NCBI RefSeq assembly: GCF_014596085.1
Contig: NZ_JACCJY010000016.1
Span: 114,953 to 178,952, forward strand
DNA length: 64,000 bases
DNA from: Azospirillum tabaci
GTDB lineage: Bacteria > Pseudomonadota > Alphaproteobacteria > Azospirillales > Azospirillaceae
Direction of reading: 5' to 3'
The notes under the pieces are model-generated. The model made no database searches. It had not been told where the DNA came from and saw only the letters and a program-made list of their open reading frames with translations. A program made the translations under genes and the position numbers. Shown in pieces: positions 53,336 through 61,880 of this stretch (position 1 is the first letter of the stretch; the number at the start of each line of letters is the position of its first letter).

Positions 53336-53800
53336 CTAGTGCGCGTAGGTGCCGACCAGTTCGGCTTCGCCCAGCAGATGTTTGCCGGCCTCCTTGCGCA
53401 CCTCGTCAACCGTCGCGTTGGGCCCGAGGCCGAGCGCGTCCACGTCCAACGCCATCAGGAGGAAGCGGTAATGGTGCGCGGCGTGCCCGCGGGGGGGATT
53501 GGGGCCGTCGTAATGCGCGTGGCCATAATCGTTGATCCCGTGCCCCAGGCTTTCGGTCTTGGCGCCCGCGGTGACGCCCTCGGGCAGGCGGTCGCGGTCG
53601 CCGGCTACGTTGTAGACGGCCCAATGATGGAAAACGCCGCGTGGCGCATCGGGGTCCTCGACGATCAGGGCATAGCTGCGGGTGCCGGCGGGGGCATCCC
53701 TCCATTCCAGCGGTGGCGAGATGTTGTCGCCATCCGCCGTGTGCCTTGACGGGATCGTCTGCCCGTTTGGGAAGGCCGGGCTGTATAGAGCGAACGGCAT
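53336..53800 (-). CDS. YbhB/YbcL-family phosphatidylethanolamine-binding-like protein (PEBP)
   Basis: 154 residues, the standard length, from the ATG at 53800; a longer start is unsupported. The motifs are FALYSPAFPNGQTIPSRHTADGDN, ISPPLEWRDAPAGTRSYAL, VEDPDAPRGVFHHWAVYN (ligand-site DPD-P and H-W), then YDGPNPPRGHAAHHYRFLLMAL. PEBP-fold proteins bind small anionic ligands; the bacterial YbhB/YbcL role is not settled. No signal peptide, so cytoplasmic. First gene of the leftward cargo of the island. Confidence 0.92.
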   Translation of the reverse strand: MPFALYSPAFPNGQTIPSRHTADGDNISPPLEWRDAPAGTRSYALIVEDPDAPRGVFHHWAVYNVAGDRDRLPEGVTAGAKTESLGHGINDYGHAHYDGPNPPRGHAAHHYRFLLMALDVDALGLGPNATVDEVRKEAGKHLLGEAELVGTYAH

Positions 53801-54609
53801 GCTACCGGTCCCTCGTGTTTTCACCGCGCGATTCGTCTCGTTCCTGCGGCTGATCCGGAACCTTGCTGCGGACAGCCGGCCGTTGCTGGAGCTCGGAGGA
53901 GGGCTTCCCCTCGGCGGATGCCCCCGGTGCCTCACGCAGCCATTCTCGCTTCACGCAAACGCCCATTGGATGCTCCCGAACGTGCCTGTGGACTGAGATC
54001 CTCCGGCCTGCCGTGGGGCGGTGAGCCGGAGGTCCGGGGTCGAGCTTTCCGCCGGTGGAGGGCCTTCAGCGGCGGTGTGCAGATCATGCTTCGGAGGCGG
54101 TCGTCACCCTCGACAGCGTGGCAGGGGGGTCGAGGAACGCCGGGATTGACGCCGCTGGACGAGGTCGCTGCACACCCGCTCTCCCGCACTCACGCCACGA
54201 AATATCGTGCCGCATCGCCGGGCGGCCATCCGGCGTGTGCCTCAGGGAGATCCCCTACCGAAGGCCTCAGTGATGCCGCACGACAGGCGCTTCCATGAGA
54301 GCGGCCAATCCACGCGGTTCGGATAGCGGGCAGCCGTCATGCGGCCCAGCGCTTTACCGAGCCACCCATGCCCGATTCCTTGCACGTGCCGGTGATCGGG
54401 AGCCCGGCCTCAAATGGCTGATGTGAATTCGTGGAAGGAATCGTTACCGTCACCCAGGATGATCGGGTGAGGGAACGGCGGGCGCATCGCCGTGATGATA
54501 CGCCCCGCCCCTGCCGCGACGGCCGCTTCGCCATCGCGGTCTGGCCCATCGCGGTCTGGCATGTCCCCCGCTTTTCAGATGGGGCAGGCCTTCGCGTTGC
54601 CTGACAGGA
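53801..54609. other. Gene-poor right part of the island and its outer flank
   Basis: 809 bases. Short open frames on both strands do not match anything I recognise and look like remnants. It holds the promoter of the PEBP set near its left edge and the right inverted repeat at 54410-54452. The outer flank up to 54609 shows a repeated CATCGCGGTCTGG motif (54534-54567), otherwise nothing. Confidence 0.5.
54410..54452 (-). repeat. Right inverted repeat of the 2.76-kb island
   Basis: Reverse complement of 51690-51734 over 43 bases. No target duplication is evident outside the pair. Nothing resembling the transposase N-terminus is next to it. Confidence 0.85.
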
Positions 54610-56100
54610 TCAAAGCGCCTTCAGCTTTTTCCAGGCGAACAGCACCATCCGCAGAAGCAGCCAGCCATGGGTGAAACGGCTGATCTGCGTCTCGCCGTAG
54701 CTGCGGTCGGCGTAGCGGATCGGCACCTCGACGATCTCCAGATTCAGCTTGGACGCGCCGAAAATCAGGTCGAAGTCACCGAACGGATCGAAATCGCCGA
54801 AGTAATGGCGATTGGCGACGATCTGGTCGTAATCGCGCCTCCACAGCACCTTCGTGCCGCACAGCGTGTCGGTGAAGCGCGTGTTCAGCAGGAAGGAGAA
54901 GATGCGGGCGAAGGCGCGGTTGGCGATCCAGTTCAGGAAGCGCATGGCCTCATCGGCCATCGGATAGACCAGCCGGGTTCCGTTGATGAACTCTCCCTGC
55001 CCGGACGCGATGGCGCGGTAGAATTTCGGCAGGCTTTCCGGCGGCACGGTCAGGTCGGCGTCGAGGATCATCAGGATGTCGCCCCGCGCCGCGGCGAAGC
55101 CGGCTCTCACCGCATCGCCCTTTCCCTTGCCCGGCTGCTTCATGACCTTGATGTCCCAGTCCGGATAGGCGGCCTGGACACGCAGACATTCCTCGTAGGT
55201 GTTGTCCTGACTGTTGCCCTCGACGTAGATCACCTCCAGATCAGGGCAGAAGCGCGGCATGCGGCGGATGGCGTTCTCGATGTTGCCGCGCTCGTTCCGG
55301 CAGGGAATCAGCACGGTGCAGGACGGCTGCCGCTCCTGCTCCCTGGCGATCGGACGCCCCACGACATAATTGCGCAGGCAGAGTTTCCGGACTCCCGGCA
55401 ACGGGGCGATGCTGCGGTTGATGAGCGTGCCGAGACCGAGCAGCCGGCGCGGCACGAGTTGCCGCCATTCGCGCTTCACCGGCTGCCAGCCGGCCAGGGT
55501 CAGCAGACCGGCGATGTCGGCGCTGGACAGCCAATTCATTTGCCCCTGCGGCATCTTCAGGCCGAGCCGCTCGGCGGCGGCCAGCACCGGTTCCCACAGG
55601 CGGGAATGGTAGCTGACGATGATGCGCGTCTGCGGCGTGGCGAAGCGATGGAGCTGGCGCAGCGTCTCCTCGATGTCATCGAGGAAGCCGACGGTGTCGG
55701 ACAGCAGGATGACGTCGAAGCGTCCCTCGACCCCCGCCAGGACGGCGGGGTCCTCCGCGTTGCCGGTGTGGAACTCCAAGCCCGGATGGCGCTGCCGTGC
55801 CCGTTCGATCATCGCCGGGCTGAGGTCGATGCCGACCCCGCGCGACGGCTCCAGGAAGGCCAGCGTGTCGCCCGTGCCGCAACCGATCTCCAGGACCGAC
55901 GCGTTTTCCGGAATAAGGAAACGCAGATAGGCGCGGTCGGCCTCATGGAAGGCCCGGTTGCGCTCGACCCAGCGGTCGCGCTCGGGAGCAAGGCTGTCGA
56001 ACAGCATCCGCACGCTCTCCTGACGGGGCGACAGGGAAGCTGCGTCACCGGTTCGGGTGGGAGCACCGGCTGCAGTGCCCTCGAAACTTTCAACAGTCAT
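54610..56100 (-). CDS. Fusion of class I methyltransferase and GT2 glycosyltransferase
   Basis: 496 residues from the ATG at 56100. Residues ~35-~200 are a SAM methyltransferase (SVLEIGCGTGDTLAFLEPSR, GVGIDLSPAMIERARQR, DVILLSDTVGFLDDIEETL). From residue ~245 a GT2 transferase follows: CTVLIPCRNERGNIENAIRR, LEVIYVEGNSQDNTYEEC, KGKGDAVRAGFAAARGDILM, ILDADLTVPPE (the DxD metal site) and EFINGTRLVYPM. The ending RYADRSYGETQISRFTHGW is typical of polyprenyl-phosphate or dolichol-type GT2 proteins. There is no transmembrane tail, so it may be soluble or loosely bound. It lies alone between the island and the par region. Confidence 0.88.
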   Translation of the reverse strand: MTVESFEGTAAGAPTRTGDAASLSPRQESVRMLFDSLAPERDRWVERNRAFHEADRAYLRFLIPENASVLEIGCGTGDTLAFLEPSRGVGIDLSPAMIERARQRHPGLEFHTGNAEDPAVLAGVEGRFDVILLSDTVGFLDDIEETLRQLHRFATPQTRIIVSYHSRLWEPVLAAAERLGLKMPQGQMNWLSSADIAGLLTLAGWQPVKREWRQLVPRRLLGLGTLINRSIAPLPGVRKLCLRNYVVGRPIAREQERQPSCTVLIPCRNERGNIENAIRRMPRFCPDLEVIYVEGNSQDNTYEECLRVQAAYPDWDIKVMKQPGKGKGDAVRAGFAAARGDILMILDADLTVPPESLPKFYRAIASGQGEFINGTRLVYPMADEAMRFLNWIANRAFARIFSFLLNTRFTDTLCGTKVLWRRDYDQIVANRHYFGDFDPFGDFDLIFGASKLNLEIVEVPIRYADRSYGETQISRFTHGWLLLRMVLFAWKKLKAL

Positions 56101-56447
56101 GAATACGGTCCGTGACAACGTGTTCGGAAGCAACCGGGCCTCCGCCGAACTGGGCAAGCCAAGCACGGCAGCCGGCAAAGGCCGGTGGTCCGGACGACAG
56201 TCCAACGGGCGGGCGCCACAGTGATACCGATCACGGCAAAATGCAACCGAGGTGTGGAAACGGTTCCCAGAGGACACAAGCGGGGGCTTTTCACCCCGCA
56301 GCTGCACCGCGGACCTTCAGGAAAGTGGCGCGATGCGGCGATCCACCGTCGTGACTGCCCCTCCGGAGCCGGAACATTGGCTATCGAGCTGTTGGCTCCG
56401 AGACACGAGGTTCCGGGGCGTTGCCGCCGAAGAAGGTGATTGGCAGG
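56101..56447. other. Intergenic region between the methyltransferase-GT2 gene and the parS pair
   Basis: 347 bases. No open frame I can support and no terminator-like hairpin of quality. It must carry the promoter of the leftward methyltransferase-GT2 gene. Confidence 0.45.
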
Positions 56448-56465
56448 CGGTGAGAATTCTCACCG
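56448..56465. promoter_or_regulatory. 18-bp palindrome, probable parS, copy 2
   Basis: CGGTGAGAATTCTCACCG. It lies 38 bases, start to start, from copy 3, just downstream of the parB stop. Paired sites next to parB are usual for plasmid centromeres. Confidence 0.75.
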
Positions 56466-56485
56466 TTATGTCCAGAAAAGAATAA

Positions 56486-56503
56486 CGGTGAGAATTCTCA
56501 CCG
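56486..56503. promoter_or_regulatory. 18-bp palindrome, probable parS, copy 3
   Basis: Identical to copies 1 and 2; ends 8 bases before the parB stop codon (minus strand). The 38-base spacing is close to an integral number of helix turns (about 3.6), so the two sites face roughly opposite sides. Confidence 0.75.
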
Positions 56504-56510
56504 CCGCCTG

Positions 56511-57398
56511 TCACTCCGGGTCGCCGTCCAGGATGGCGTCGATGGTGGTGCGCAGCGCGCGCAAAACCTCGCGGTCCACGCCGTCCAGCCGCTTCGGCTT
56601 TTCCTGGAACGCCTGCAGGGCTTCCCGTGTCCGCAGGATGTTGCGGGACACGCGCAGGCTGAAGGCGCTCAGCACGACCTCGGGCTCGTCCTCCCGGCGG
56701 GCCGTCCGTTGCACCGGTGAGCCGCCATTCCCGGCCTGGGACTGGGCGGCGGGCAGGGGTTCGCTGACCAGCGAGTCCCACAGGCGCAGCTGTGCATCCG
56801 GATCGTCGAGGGCGGCGACCTGGTACAGCTTGTAGCGCGCGAGCTTCCTGGGGGCGTTCTCATACCGCTCCCGCACCGCGGCGGACACCTTCGTCAGGGC
56901 GATGGTCCGGGTGATCTCGGCCCGATCACGCCCCATGATCTGGCCAAGGTCGGCGTGGGAATAACCGTGCCGCTCGACAAGCGCCACGAAGGCGTCTGCC
57001 TCTTCGAAGGGCGTCAGGTCGGCGCGCAGCACGTTTTCCACCACCGCCACCTCGGCGGTGTCGATGCCGTCCGGCACCAGGATGCAGGGGACCGTCTGCT
57101 GGCCGAGCGCGCGGACCGCACGCAAGCGCCGCTCCCCGAAGACGAGTTGGAAGCGGCTCGGCCCCAACTCCCGCACACCGATCGGCTGTTGCAGGCCGTG
57201 TTTGCGGATGGACTCGGTCAGCGCGGCAAGGTCCGCCTCGTCGAAGCGGCGGCGCGGTTGGTCGGGGTTGGCCTCGATCCACTCCACATCCGGGTAGACG
57301 AGCTTCACGCCCTGCTCCGGCTCCGCGAAGACGGCGAGCGCGCCGCGGCTCATGGCGTTCAGCCGGGCGAGGTTCCCGGTCCCGAGCTTACGCGACAT
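56511..57398 (-). CDS. parB: Partition protein ParB
   Basis: 295 residues from the ATG at 57398, which lies inside the end of parA (11-base overlap). It binds the centromere and loads or spreads on DNA. The ParB/Spo0J N-terminal CTPase-type domain shows QPRRRFDEADLAALTESIRKHG, QQPIGVRE and the box RFQLVFGERRLRAVRALG. A helix-turn-helix follows in GYSHADLGQIMGRDRAEITRTIALTKV. The C-terminal ~90 residues (VVLSAFSLRVSRNILRTREA) should dimerise. The diagnostic GERR motif is present. Two 18-bp palindromes immediately downstream are the likely targets. Not the repABC type, since no repC follows. Confidence 0.93.
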   Translation of the reverse strand: MSRKLGTGNLARLNAMSRGALAVFAEPEQGVKLVYPDVEWIEANPDQPRRRFDEADLAALTESIRKHGLQQPIGVRELGPSRFQLVFGERRLRAVRALGQQTVPCILVPDGIDTAEVAVVENVLRADLTPFEEADAFVALVERHGYSHADLGQIMGRDRAEITRTIALTKVSAAVRERYENAPRKLARYKLYQVAALDDPDAQLRLWDSLVSEPLPAAQSQAGNGGSPVQRTARREDEPEVVLSAFSLRVSRNILRTREALQAFQEKPKRLDGVDREVLRALRTTIDAILDGDPE

Positions 57399-58497
57399 TG
57401 GCCACCTCCACGCGCTTGTGGCGTTCCGCGGCAATGGCGTCGGCGAGCGCGCGGTAGGAGGACGCACCCGGCGCGTCGGGCACCGCCTCCAGAGCGGCGC
57501 GGCCGGCAAGCGCGGCGTCGCCGTAAATGGTCGCCCGCGGCACCGGCGGGAAGATGCGTAGCGTGCCGCCCAGCGCGCTGTGAAGCTGCTCCAGGGTCAC
57601 CTGATGCTGGTTCAGGCGGGCGTTGTGCATGGTCGGCAGGATGCCCAGGACGGCGAGGCTGGGGTGGCAGCGCCGCTTCAGCTTGTTGATCGTCTTCAGC
57701 AGGTGGTTCACGCCGATGGAGGACAGATATTCGGTCTGGCAGGGGATCACGATGACGTCCGACGCCACCAGCCCGTTGGCCGTGCACTGGCCGAGGTTCG
57801 GCGGACAGTCGATGAAGATGAAGTCGTAGGCGGCCCGCGCGTCCTGCAACCGCTCCCGCAGGGCCATCGGACCGCTGGGGTCGGCGGTCAGTTCCACCTC
57901 GACCGACGCCAGCTCGATGCTCGACGGGGCGATCTCCAGCCCGATGTCGCCGACAGGGACCACGATGTCCTCGACGGCGACCTCCTCGCGCAGCACATGG
58001 GCGAGCGATTTGCGCCGGCCCTCCTCATACTCGATCAGGTCGATGCCGAGATGCGCCGTGGCGTTGGCCTGCGGATCGGCGTCGATGATGAGCACGCGGT
58101 AGCCCTCGCGCGCCAGGATGCTGGCGGTGTTGACCGTGCAGGTGGTCTTGCCGACCCCGCCCTTCTGGTTGGCGAGACAGACGACCAGCGCCGGGCCGTG
58201 CTGGCCGTCCACCACCGCCGTCTCCTTCAGCAGGAAACGGACGACCGCATCGGGGATCTTCTCGCTGTTGCTTTCCCATCGGGAAATCTTGGACCGGTCG
58301 TAGCGCCGCTCCAGCCGCTCGTTCAGCCAAGCCGCGAAATCCGGCTGTGAAAGTTTGCGCTCCTCGCGCAGGAGCCTCATGTCTTCGCCACGCACGTCAA
58401 CCTCCACAGCGAATGCGCTTGCCGTGTTCAACCGATACGACGGTGCCCCGAATCGGTCAAGGTTGACGGTCGCCTCCGTTGCATCAACAGTCGGCAT
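57388..58497 (-). CDS. parA: Partition ATPase ParA with N-terminal helix-turn-helix
   Basis: 369 residues from the ATG at 58497; a shorter start at 58380 (MRLLREERKLS) is also reasonable. Residues ~40-~85 form a Xre/type Ia-like helix-turn-helix (LSQPDFAAWLNERLERRYDR, SKISRWES), as in ParA proteins that repress their own promoter. The deviant Walker A is LANQKGGVGKTTCTVNTASI near residue 115, then LIIDADPQANATAHLG and FIFIDCPPNLGQCTANGLVA (Walker B). It is the motor that positions ParB-bound plasmids. It is transcribed in the same direction as the RTX genes and is separated from them by the terminator at 58504-58538. No replication initiator lies in the window. Confidence 0.93.
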   Translation of the reverse strand: MPTVDATEATVNLDRFGAPSYRLNTASAFAVEVDVRGEDMRLLREERKLSQPDFAAWLNERLERRYDRSKISRWESNSEKIPDAVVRFLLKETAVVDGQHGPALVVCLANQKGGVGKTTCTVNTASILAREGYRVLIIDADPQANATAHLGIDLIEYEEGRRKSLAHVLREEVAVEDIVVPVGDIGLEIAPSSIELASVEVELTADPSGPMALRERLQDARAAYDFIFIDCPPNLGQCTANGLVASDVIVIPCQTEYLSSIGVNHLLKTINKLKRRCHPSLAVLGILPTMHNARLNQHQVTLEQLHSALGGTLRIFPPVPRATIYGDAALAGRAALEAVPDAPGASSYRALADAIAAERHKRVEVANVA

Positions 58498-58502
58498 CAA
58501 CG

Positions 58503-59160
58503 CAAAAAAAGCCGGCCCGGAGCGTTCTCCGGGCCGGCGCTTGGCAGGCCGTCTCAGATCACAGGTTGATGAAGGCCACGTAGTTCTGGCCGTCCACCGA
58601 ACCGGTGGTCATGCTCATCGCGCCCACGGCCTTGCCGGTGAAGGTCATGCTGGCGTCGACGGTGCCGTTGCCGTCGATGTCGCAGTGGACCGTGGCACCC
58701 TTGTAGCCGTCGGCGCCGCCCATCTCCTCCCAGGACAGCTTGGAGACGCCCTCCTGATAGCCCCACAGGGTGGACCACTCGCCCTGTTCCAGGTCGGTGA
58801 CGGTGGACCAGGTCGTCGCACCCCCACGGGCGTCGACGAAGAAGGTGTCCTTGCCCGAGCCGCCGATCAGCCAGTTGGAGCCCGCGCCGCCGTCCAGCAC
58901 GTCGTCACCCGCCCCGCCCCAGGCTGCGTCGTCGCCGCCCAGCAGGTTCAGGAAGTCGTTGCCGTCGGACCCGCCCAGCACCTCGCCGCGGCCGTCGCCC
59001 AGGAAACTCCACTGCAGACCCGAGAACGGACCATCGTAGGCGTAGGCCTTCACGTCCTCCGTCACGCCGTCCACCGTGCGCTGCATCGACGCGAAGGGAC
59101 GGTTGTCCACCGGCGGCTCCGTCGTCGGCGGGGTGGTGGTCGGGGGAGTCGTGGTGGGAG
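58503..59160 (-). repeat. Duplicated DNA segment (terminator, C-terminal RTX module, linker), copy 1
   Basis: Nearly identical to 61208-61880, from the terminator hairpin through the C-terminal module into the Thr/Pro linker. A second near-identical block pairs about 60430-60740 with 63690-64000. The middle parts differ, so either gene conversion keeps the ends alike or the duplication is young with a changed centre. Confidence 0.8.
58504..58538 (-). terminator. Terminator of RTX gene 1
   Basis: 12-bp GC stem GCCGGCCCGGAG / CTCCGGGCCGGC with a 4-base loop and seven T's on the minus strand, 20 bases after the stop. The same hairpin follows the second RTX gene. Confidence 0.92.
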
Positions 59161-60856
59161 GCTCGGTGGTCGGCGGCGTGGTGGTCGGGGGCTCCGTGGT
59201 GGGGGGTTCCGTAGTCGGCGGCGTGGTGGTGGGCGGAGCATCCACCAGCGTGACGGTGCTTCCGCTGAGCTGGAACTGCCCGGCGGTGAAGCTGCCGACG
59301 AAGCGCAGCGTGACGTCGGCGCCCGCCGTGGCGTCGGTGCCGATGCGCAGGAAGGTGACGCCGTCCACCGTCTCCGCCTGGACCTGCCCGGCGGTGAGCT
59401 GGCTGCCGTTGCCGGCGGTGGCCGTCCCGGTCATCGCCGTGCCGGTGATGGTGAAGGCATCGCCCACCACGGCACCGGTGATGCCGCTGGTGAAGCCGTT
59501 GGCCTGGGCGGTGGTCATCGTCACCGTGTGGCGGGCGCTGCCGACCAGTTCGAGATTCTCCACGCTGGCCAGGGTCATGCCGGAGATGTCGATCTGCGGC
59601 GTCGCCGTGGTGACCTTCCATTCCGGATCGGTCACGTCGTCGGAGCTGATGCGCAGCGTGTCGGTGCCATCGCCACCGTCGTAGGAGACCGAGCCGGCAT
59701 CGCCCTGCGCGGCGACGATGAAGGTGTCGTTGCCGGCGCCGCCCTGGATGACGTCGGCCTCGTCCATGGTGCCGTGTTCGCCGCTGTAGAAGACGTCGTC
59801 GCCGTCGCCGCCGATCATCGTGTCGGCGTCCCAGTCACCGACCAGCGTGTCGTTGCCGGCCCCGCCCATCAGGCTGTCCTTGCCGCCGCCGCCGACCAGC
59901 AGGTCGTCGCCGTCGTCGCCGTAGAGCATGTCGTCGTCGGCGCGCCCGAAGATCTGGTCGTTGCCGGCCCCGCCATGGACGGTGTCGTTGCCGCTGCCGC
60001 TCTCCAGCGTGTCGTCGCCGGCTCCGCCGACCAGCGAGTCAGCGCCGTCATGCCCCCAGAACCACACGGGGTCGTTGCCGGCCACCATGGTGTCGTCGAA
60101 GTTGGAGCCGACCCAGCGCTCGACGTCGATGAAGCTGTCGCCCGCGGCGTCGCCCGTGCTGTTGCCCGGGTTCAGCAGGTCCAGCACGATGCCGGAGGTC
60201 GCGTTGTCGTAGGACGCCTGGTCGAAGCCGTCGCCACCGTTCAGCACGTCGGCTCCCGCACCGCCGATCAGCACGTCGTTGCCGCCGCCGCCGATCAGGG
60301 TGTCGTTCCCCGCGCCACCATCGATGGTGTCCGGCTCATCGTCGCCGGTGAGCAGGTCGGGACCCGCCGTCGGGGTGCCGGTGACGGCCAGCACATGAGC
60401 CCAGCCCTCGACCCCGGCGAAGGGGGAGGGGGTGGAGACCGGCGCGGTGCTCTGGTCGAGCGCCCAGGAGGCGTCCAGCGCGTTCGGGCCGACCGGCCCC
60501 GAGGAGGCGGCGACCACCGCACCCGTGGCGGCGGCCAGGCGGTCGAGGAGCAGGCGGCCGGCCTCGCCCGCACCGGCATGGCAGGCGTGGATGTGGATCT
60601 CGGTGCCGCGCGCGTCCGGCCAGGAGCGGTCGAGCAGCGATTGCGCGTCCAGCGGCTGGGCGCCGATCAGGACCCGTCCCGGCTCGCCATGGGCGACCAG
60701 ATGCAGGACGGACGGGCGGGCGGCGAGGGCCGCGGCCAGCACGGCGTGGCCATCGTCGGCGGCGGAGACGAGTGTGACCTGGACGTCGGAACGGCGGCGG
60801 CTGAGCAGCCCGTCGAGATCCTCAAGTCCAGCGTCCGCGATGATGACTTCGGTCAA
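58559..60856 (-). CDS. DUF4347 (caspase-like)-RTX repeat protein, copy 1
   Basis: 765 residues from the TTG at 60856, preceded by GGAGAG six bases earlier; a GTG at 60934 without a clear site is the alternative. Residues 1-~150 form a DUF4347 domain, a caspase/CHAT-like fold with a candidate His-Cys dyad in LHLVAHGEPG (His56) and HIHACHAGAG (Cys92). RTX nonapeptide repeats (GGAGNDTLIGGGGNDVLIGG) follow, then a beta-rich middle, a long Thr/Pro linker (PPTTEPPTTTPP units) and a C-terminal RTX module identical in plan to that of the beta-helix protein at 29310. Probably exported by type I secretion, since no Sec signal is present and RTX repeats bind calcium. Function of the DUF4347 part unknown. 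Confidence 0.85.
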   Translation of the reverse strand: MTEVIIADAGLEDLDGLLSRRRSDVQVTLVSAADDGHAVLAAALAARPSVLHLVAHGEPGRVLIGAQPLDAQSLLDRSWPDARGTEIHIHACHAGAGEAGRLLLDRLAAATGAVVAASSGPVGPNALDASWALDQSTAPVSTPSPFAGVEGWAHVLAVTGTPTAGPDLLTGDDEPDTIDGGAGNDTLIGGGGNDVLIGGAGADVLNGGDGFDQASYDNATSGIVLDLLNPGNSTGDAAGDSFIDVERWVGSNFDDTMVAGNDPVWFWGHDGADSLVGGAGDDTLESGSGNDTVHGGAGNDQIFGRADDDMLYGDDGDDLLVGGGGKDSLMGGAGNDTLVGDWDADTMIGGDGDDVFYSGEHGTMDEADVIQGGAGNDTFIVAAQGDAGSVSYDGGDGTDTLRISSDDVTDPEWKVTTATPQIDISGMTLASVENLELVGSARHTVTMTTAQANGFTSGITGAVVGDAFTITGTAMTGTATAGNGSQLTAGQVQAETVDGVTFLRIGTDATAGADVTLRFVGSFTAGQFQLSGSTVTLVDAPPTTTPPTTEPPTTEPPTTTPPTTEPPTTTPPTTTPPTTEPPVDNRPFASMQRTVDGVTEDVKAYAYDGPFSGLQWSFLGDGRGEVLGGSDGNDFLNLLGGDDAAWGGAGDDVLDGGAGSNWLIGGSGKDTFFVDARGGATTWSTVTDLEQGEWSTLWGYQEGVSKLSWEEMGGADGYKGATVHCDIDGNGTVDASMTFTGKAVGAMSMTTGSVDGQNYVAFINL

Positions 60857-61208
60857 GGGAGACTCTCCGTGGATTTTGTTGTGATCGCTGGGGCGCCCGG
60901 TCGCATCGTTCACGGATACGGGGTAGCGCGACACCCATTCACATGCGCCTTCGGAGATGCATCCCGCAATTGCCCAAGAAGAAATAACACGTCGTCATCA
61001 TGATAACTTAACAAGTCCATCATCTTACTTGATAATACAAATCTCGTTATTCATATGATCGCGCGACGTATTATGAAGGACAGATAAGGTTCTTGCCCAT
61101 CAAGAGGTGATTGAGGAAAACATGGAGACCTCAGTCTGAAATTTCGAGGGATAGCGCTCCAAAGCGGGCTAACCCCACCCGACAAGGTCGTCAGGGCAGG
61201 CCATCCAG
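60857..61208. promoter_or_regulatory. AT-rich leader of RTX gene 1
   Basis: About 350 bases between the two RTX genes, the least GC-rich part of the window (for example 60985-61060, with ATAACTTAACAAGTCCATCA). It should contain the promoter of RTX gene 1. No inverted repeat is convincing. Confidence 0.45.
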
Positions 61209-61880
61209 AAAAAAAAGCCGGCCCGGAGCGGTCTCCGGGCCGGCGCTTGGCAGGCCGTCTCAGATCACAGGTTCTCGGATCACAGGTTGATGAAGGCGAT
61301 GTAGCTTTGGTCTCCCACCGAACCGGTGGTCATGCTCATCGCGCCCACGGCCTTGCCGGTGAAGGTCATGCTGGCATCGATGGTGCCGTTGCCGTCGATG
61401 TCGCAACGGACCGTGGCGCCCTTGTAGCCGTCGGCGCCGCCCATCTCCTCCCAGGACAGCTTGGAGACGCCCTCCTTGTAGCCCCACAGGGTGGACCACT
61501 CGCCCTGTTCCAGGTCGGTGACGGTGGACCAGGTCGTCGCACCCCCACGGGCGTCGACGAAGAAGGTGTCCTTGCCCGAGCCGCCGATCAGCCAGTTGGA
61601 GCCCGCGCCGCCGTCCAGCACGTCGTCGCCCACCCCGCCAGCCGCCGCATCGTCGCCGCCCAGCAGGTTCAGGAAGTCGTTGCCGTCGGACCCGCCCAGC
61701 ACCTCGCCGCGGTCGTCGCCCAGGAAGCTCCACTGCAGACCGGAAACCGGACCGTCGTAGGCGTAGGCCTTCACGTCCTCCGTCACGCCGCCCACCGTGC
61801 GCTGCATCGACGCGAAGGGACGGTTGTCCACCGGCGGCTCCGTCGTCGGCGGGGTGGTGGTCGGGGGAGTCGTGGTGGGA
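61208..61880 (-). repeat. Duplicated DNA segment (terminator, C-terminal RTX module, linker), copy 2
   Basis: Partner of 58503-59160; differences are mostly silent substitutions, such as the loop of the terminator. Confidence 0.8.
61209..61244 (-). terminator. Terminator of RTX gene 2
   Basis: Same 12-bp stem as the RTX gene 1 terminator, with a changed 4-base loop, and eight T's on the minus strand. Duplicated together with the gene. Confidence 0.92.

Noticed and set aside
56448..58500. repABC operon
   Set aside because: parA-parB are present but no repC follows, the ParA has a helix-turn-helix head, and the palindrome is not the repABC type.
59100..59240. Possible CRISPR or tandem DNA repeat
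   Set aside because: The repeat is the coding sequence of the Thr/Pro linker (short, irregular, no spacers). No CRISPR array was seen anywhere in the window.
58355..61003. 882-codon plus-strand open frame opposite RTX copy 1
   Set aside because: Antisense of a repetitive RTX gene; low-complexity Gly/Arg/Val sequence with no family match.
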